A DNA stretch of 64,000 bases. Source: Muriicola sp041358175. Lineage in GTDB: Bacteria > Bacteroidota > Bacteroidia > Flavobacteriales > Flavobacteriaceae. Location: contig NZ_JBGKBE010000007.1 of the NCBI RefSeq assembly GCF_041358175.1, positions 117,196 to 181,195 on the forward strand. The letters run 5' to 3'. Positions within the stretch are counted from its first letter, which is position 1. Each line of letters starts with the position of its first letter. Of this stretch, positions 60,496 to 64,000 are shown in pieces. Both the position numbers and the translations under genes were made by a program. The notes below the pieces were generated by a model that saw only the letters and a list, made by a program, of their open reading frames with translations, did not search any database and was not told the DNA's origin.

Positions 60496-62736
60496 ATGCT
60501 TACAAAAACACATATCGGAAGACGCGCCTTTATCAGGAATACAAGCCTGGCAGGGGGCGGACTTATACTGGGATTCAGTTTTTTGAATGGGTGTAAGCCC
60601 GGCGGGACCAAAAAAATGACCGGACCTGAAATGCCGGATGAATGGTTTGAGATCAACGGCTATCTCAAAATTGGAGATAATGGCATAGTTACCATAATGT
60701 CTCCCAACCCGGAAGGCGGGCAGAATGTAAAAACCTCCATGCCCATGATCGTCGCTGATGAACTGGACGTGGACTGGAAAGATGTGACCGTGGAACAGGC
60801 ACCACTGAACACCGAATTGTTTACCCGTCAGTTTATTGGCGGAAGTCAGGCCATTAGGCATGGCTGGCCCGGTCTGCGAATGGCAGGGGCCTCGGCTCGT
60901 CAGATGCTTAAAGAAGCAGCTGCAACTCAATGGGAAGTGCCTGTAGATGAGGTCACCACTGAAGCCGGCATGTTGTATCATAGCAGTAGTAACCGATCTA
61001 TGGGATATGGGGATATAGCATCAGCGGCAGCCCAACTTACTGTCCCGGAAGAAGTTCAGCTCAAGGAACTGAAAGATTTTAAGATCATAGGTACTTCCCG
61101 TAAGAATGTGGACGCTTCAAAGATCATCACCGGAAAACCGCTTTTTGGTTTTGATACATATGAAGACGGGATGCTAACCGCGATGATCATTCATCCGCCG
61201 GCCTTTGGAATGAAATTAAAATCAGTAGACGATACGGCAGCCAGGAATATGCCCGGGATCAGAGATATTTTTACTATAAAAGTTCTGGAAGACGACTTTG
61301 TACGACAGCATTTTGACACCTGCACCTTCCTTGAAGTAGTCGCAATTGTGGGTGATACTACCTGGGAGGTCATGAACGCTAAAAATGCTGTAAATACGAG
61401 TTGGGAACGCTTTGAGACCTACACGGAAGAAAGAGTGCCCTATGGCCGGTCGCAATACACCCTCACCATTCCTGCCGGCCTGGAGAATACTGCTGATCAC
61501 AAAGCCCAAATGAAGGAGATGGCTTCAAAGAAGGCTAGTGTGGTGCGCAAGGATGGAAATCCTGAAGCAGCATTCCGCAAGGCAGTAAAAGTGATCGAAA
61601 GGACCTATACCGGACCTTTTATGGCGCATAATTGCATGGAACCTATGAATTTCTTCGCCCATGTAAAGGAAGACAGTGCTGAACTCTCCGGACCTTTGCA
61701 AAAAGCAGAGTTGACAGAGCATACCCTCGCAGCCCGTTTGGGATTACCCGTTGAAAAAATTGATATCCAAATGACCCGACTTGGAGGGGGTTATGGCCGT
61801 AGATCCTACGCCCACTGGGCCATAGAGGCAGCTCTTATTTCTCAAAAAATAAAGGCCCCGGTTAAACTGATATACTCCCGGGAAGATGATATGACAGGAG
61901 GTATATACCGACCCACATATCAGACTACGTACAGGGCCGGACTAGACGCTGATAACAATCTCATCGCCTTCCATGTCAATGCCGGGGGAATTCCTGAGAG
62001 TCCGCTGTATGCCAACAGATTTCCGGCAGGCGCTGTAGACAATTATCTTGCTGAGAGCTGGACGATCAATACCAATATCACAATAGGCTCTTACAGGGCG
62101 CCCCGTTCCAATTTCGCTGCCTGTGCAGAACAGTCTTTCCTGGATGAAGTTGCGGAAGCGGCAGGTAAGGATCCTATCGATTTCAGATTGGATTTACTTG
62201 ATCGGGCTAAAAAAGATCCAGTCGGGAAAAATAACGATTACGAGGCAGATCGATATGCCGGAGTTCTGAATCTTGTCAAGGAAAAATCGGGTTGGGGTAA
62301 TGGAGATGCAGACCTCAAACGCGGGGTCGCGGCCTACTACTGTCACAATTCTTATGCTGCCCAGGTGGTGGATATGAGATGGGAAGGGAACAAACCTATA
62401 ATTGACAACGTTTACTGCGCGATAGATTGCGGAATCGTTATCAATCCTGATGCAGCTACAAATTTATGCGAAGGTGGTACTATCGACGGCATAGGTAATG
62501 CCCTTTACGGAGAACTGACCTTTGAAGCCGGAGTACCTCAAAAAAGCAATTTTGACCGCTATCGAATGATCCGTATGAGTGAAGCCCCTAAGAATATCGA
62601 GGTGTACTTTGTGGAAAATGAGATAGACCCCACCGGACTCGGGGAACCTACCTATCCGCCTGTGTTTGCTTCCGTGGCCAATGCCCTTTACAAAGCTACG
62701 GGAAAACGTTATTACGATCAGCCATTTTTGGGATAG
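60496..62736 (+). CDS. Molybdopterin-binding large subunit, isoquinoline 1-oxidoreductase beta type, copy 2
   Basis: This 746-residue paralogue of the preceding gene begins 22 bases after it. Tat motif IGRRAFIRNTSLAGGG and lipobox-like FLNGC are present. LTRMGGGFGRR reads MTRLGGGYGRRSYAH here, and the catalytic-Glu segment is TGLGEPTYPPVFASVANA. All key segments are kept, so it is not a decaying copy. Two large subunits with a single IorA suggest either alternative complexes with different substrates or a heteromeric enzyme. An ATTTGA/TCAAAT palindrome (62778-62791) lies in the short convergent gap after it. Confidence 0.92.
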   Translation: MLTKTHIGRRAFIRNTSLAGGGLILGFSFLNGCKPGGTKKMTGPEMPDEWFEINGYLKIGDNGIVTIMSPNPEGGQNVKTSMPMIVADELDVDWKDVTVEQAPLNTELFTRQFIGGSQAIRHGWPGLRMAGASARQMLKEAAATQWEVPVDEVTTEAGMLYHSSSNRSMGYGDIASAAAQLTVPEEVQLKELKDFKIIGTSRKNVDASKIITGKPLFGFDTYEDGMLTAMIIHPPAFGMKLKSVDDTAARNMPGIRDIFTIKVLEDDFVRQHFDTCTFLEVVAIVGDTTWEVMNAKNAVNTSWERFETYTEERVPYGRSQYTLTIPAGLENTADHKAQMKEMASKKASVVRKDGNPEAAFRKAVKVIERTYTGPFMAHNCMEPMNFFAHVKEDSAELSGPLQKAELTEHTLAARLGLPVEKIDIQMTRLGGGYGRRSYAHWAIEAALISQKIKAPVKLIYSREDDMTGGIYRPTYQTTYRAGLDADNNLIAFHVNAGGIPESPLYANRFPAGAVDNYLAESWTINTNITIGSYRAPRSNFAACAEQSFLDEVAEAAGKDPIDFRLDLLDRAKKDPVGKNNDYEADRYAGVLNLVKEKSGWGNGDADLKRGVAAYYCHNSYAAQVVDMRWEGNKPIIDNVYCAIDCGIVINPDAATNLCEGGTIDGIGNALYGELTFEAGVPQKSNFDRYRMIRMSEAPKNIEVYFVENEIDPTGLGEPTYPPVFASVANALYKATGKRYYDQPFLG

Positions 62737-62812
62737 AGGATATCTAGAGTAGCTCTTTAAAACAAAAAAAGGAGATCATTTGAACTCAAATTTGTCTTTA
62801 GGTGTGTGGACC

Positions 62813-63460
62813 TTATTTGAATTCTGAAGCCAGTTCTTTGAGATACCAGCTCAGGTTACCGATATCATAATCCAGCCTGTCCAAGGTCATGATTACGGGA
62901 TATTGAATTCGAGTAATATTGGGATCCTTCATTCGGATCAAAGCAAACATGGCTTTGTTGTAATAATCGTTCTTTGAGGTTTCGAGATACTTAAATGGTA
63001 TTTTTTTTCTTGACAAAAACTTGCGTGTATATTCAGAACGGGCACAACCTTCCCCATAAAATACGATCACAGGAATATTTTCGGCATCGAACGACTCCAG
63101 GAGTTCACGTTTGATCTCGAATTCCTGTAGTTTAGCTTCATCCGGAGTGGGCTTGGCTATGTATGAGTATTGCGAACTGACGGAATAGGGTTCAGTAGGA
63201 TCATATTGAAGTGTTATCATGGGAACATAGGTATTCGGCGGAATCAATTTGGTAACAGGTCCCTGATACCCGATAAGATTATCGGCTGTCAATCTCAGGA
63301 TGACCTCATGGGTTACCTTGGCTCTATTGAACCCCATGAAGATAAGGGTTGAATCTCCCTGTTCCATCTTCACTTCAATTTCTTGCTCCTGTGCAGAAAC
63401 CTGGTATATCGTGAGAAGAAATACCAGACTGCATGACAAATAAATATTGATCATACGCAT
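62813..63460 (-). CDS. Exported protein with glutaredoxin-like C-terminal domain
   Basis: This protein of about 215 residues has a signal peptide ending QVSAQ; I chose the Met at 63460, which starts the signal. The first half is strand-rich and unrecognised (VTHEVILRLTADNLIGYQG). The second half begins IPVIVFYGEGCARSEYTRKF and runs like a glutaredoxin fold, with Cys-Ala-Arg-Ser in the active-site position, a monothiol arrangement. It may be a thiol oxidoreductase-like or metal-handling protein in the periplasm. It is convergent with the molybdoenzyme gene. Confidence 0.6.
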   Translation of the reverse strand: MRMINIYLSCSLVFLLTIYQVSAQEQEIEVKMEQGDSTLIFMGFNRAKVTHEVILRLTADNLIGYQGPVTKLIPPNTYVPMITLQYDPTEPYSVSSQYSYIAKPTPDEAKLQEFEIKRELLESFDAENIPVIVFYGEGCARSEYTRKFLSRKKIPFKYLETSKNDYYNKAMFALIRMKDPNITRIQYPVIMTLDRLDYDIGNLSWYLKELASEFK

Positions 63461-63674
63461 GATGAAAGAATTTTCTGTAAAATAATAATTTTTAGACACA
63501 TGCTAAACTCACCTTTAAAAAGCAATTCTGATACATGAAGGGATCGATGATCATTTTCGATCATTGTCAGAAGGAGGTATAAGTCAACAAAAGCCATATG
63601 GCTATGCTTTGTCATTATTTGTTTCATGCATTTTCAGTTAAAAAATTGGATTTTGGGATTTGGAATTTCGATAT

Positions 63675-63703
63675 TCAGGATTACGGCTTCGCCGTGATCC
63701 TGA
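63675..63703. other. Strong hairpin in the 340-bp non-coding gap before tRNA-Pro
   Basis: TCAGGATTACGGC (63675-63687) pairs with GCCGTGATCCTGA (63691-63703), 13 bp with one G-T pair and a 3-base loop. No T run follows, so it is more like a dispersed palindromic repeat than a terminator. Gap 63500-63839 contains no convincing gene. Confidence 0.65.
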
Positions 63704-63730
63704 GGTGGGGGTGTTTCTCAAGAAAATCCA

Positions 63731-63752
63731 ATCCGGACCATTTGGCCCGGAT
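63731..63752. other. Second hairpin in the same gap
   Basis: ATCCGG (63731-63736) pairs with CCGGAT (63747-63752), and an inner CCA/TGG can also pair. It lies between the strong hairpin and the tRNA-Pro terminator. Confidence 0.45.
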
Positions 63753-63804
63753 GTCTTTTCCAATTGCTTCAGCCTGCAAGCGAGCTTGCGGCTTTCGCAA
63801 ATGA

Positions 63805-63834
63805 AAAATCCAACCACTTTCGTGATTGGATTTT
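63805..63834 (-). terminator. Terminator of tRNA-Pro
   Basis: On the minus strand a 13-bp stem (arms at 63822-63834 and 63805-63817, one G-T pair) closes on a GAAA tetraloop, starting 5 bases past the tRNA 3' end and ending in a T run. The fold fits an intrinsic terminator. Confidence 0.85.
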
Positions 63835-63839
63835 CTTGG

Positions 63840-63914
63840 TCGGGGTGGCAGGATTCGAACCTGCGACCTCCTGCTCCCAAAGCAGGCGCGATAACCGGGC
63901 TACGCTACACCCCG
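63840..63914 (-). tRNA. tRNA-Pro (anticodon TGG)
   Basis: On the minus strand the 5' end is CGGGGTG, pairing with CACCCCG before discriminator A. The anticodon arm CCTGC-TTTGGGA-GCAGG has anticodon TGG, and the T-arm contains GGTTCGAATCC. CCA is not encoded. It decodes CCA and, by wobble, other proline codons. Confidence 0.97.
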
Positions 63915-64000
63915 AGATGGTCATCAATAAATCGTTTTGCACCTCGTTTTTTGATCTTCCGCTCTAAGATTAATGCTTCAGATCTGTGCTCGACACTTAA

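Noticed and set aside
60045..60981. Minus-strand frames opposite the two molybdopterin subunits
   Set aside because: They mirror the conserved Mo-domain codons of the sense genes and carry no independent features.
63598..63804. 68-codon plus-strand frame before tRNA-Pro
   Set aside because: It runs through two hairpins and has aromatic-rich composition with no recognisable domain or leader; it fits non-coding repeat DNA better.
63764..63967. Plus-strand reading frame with VGVAGFEPATSC near tRNA-Pro
   Set aside because: This is the classic false protein produced by reading tRNA-Pro in antisense; the sequence lies inside the tRNA gene and its flanks.

Overview
The window looks like a chromosome segment of a marine-type member of the Flavobacteriaceae (Bacteroidota). 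This rests on SusC/SusD pairs, DUF5916 outer-membrane proteins, a Bacteroidota-style LptD, lipoproteins with acidic residues just after the lipobox Cys, near absence of Shine-Dalgarno leaders, and several TAnnTTTG -10 elements. No phage, transposase or CRISPR locus was recognised.

Layout. 1-15.5 kb is mostly housekeeping: the 3' end of lptD, ridA, a GlcNAc-kinase-like gene, gapA and pfkA, a large tamB divergent from tsaD, then tfoX-like, rsmE, a DUF4159 protein, an AI-2E/PerM permease, a THUMP-like methyltransferase and a VanX-type dipeptidase. 15.5-28.6 kb is a carbohydrate region: GH130 enzyme, exported TIM-barrel sugar epimerase, Tat-lipoprotein gluconate-dehydrogenase subunit 3 plus GMC flavoprotein (a probable periplasmic sugar dehydrogenase), SusC, SusD and a large FG-GAP/ASPIC lipoprotein. 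28.5-36.3 kb holds a YyaL-like thioredoxin protein, an esterase, a DUF5916 barrel, glycerate kinase, a small release-factor-like protein and a lipoprotein.

36.4-49 kb is the most unusual part, a signalling region. It has an AraC-HTH/TM/TPR membrane regulator, a repeat- and hairpin-rich intergenic stretch beside tRNA-Arg, a TetR regulator, an ECF sigma/anti-sigma pair, and a minus-strand cluster: two 690-aa membrane FlgO/TolB-like TPR paralogues, a caspase-family protease, a membrane TIR protein and a coiled-coil/SH3-like membrane protein. Between the two paralogues, on the plus strand, lies a 43-aa gene encoding three 12-residue Lys/His-rich repeats with its own terminator. I propose the caspase-TIR-SH3-TPR set, possibly with the repeat peptide, as the candidate undescribed system. 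It may be a membrane-sensed stress, cell-death or defence module; this function is inferred.

49-62.7 kb is a catabolic or exported-enzyme cluster. A dienelactone hydrolase and an AraC regulator precede a plus-strand run: DUF5916 barrel, alpha/beta hydrolase, ABM-domain lipoprotein, NTF2-like protein, type-B carboxylesterase, exported flavodoxin, an IorA-type 2Fe-2S subunit and two Tat-lipoprotein molybdopterin subunits (IorB-type). Esterases releasing a substrate that the molybdoenzyme then oxidises outside the cytoplasm is a plausible reading. The window ends with a glutaredoxin-like exported protein, a hairpin array and tRNA-Pro(TGG).
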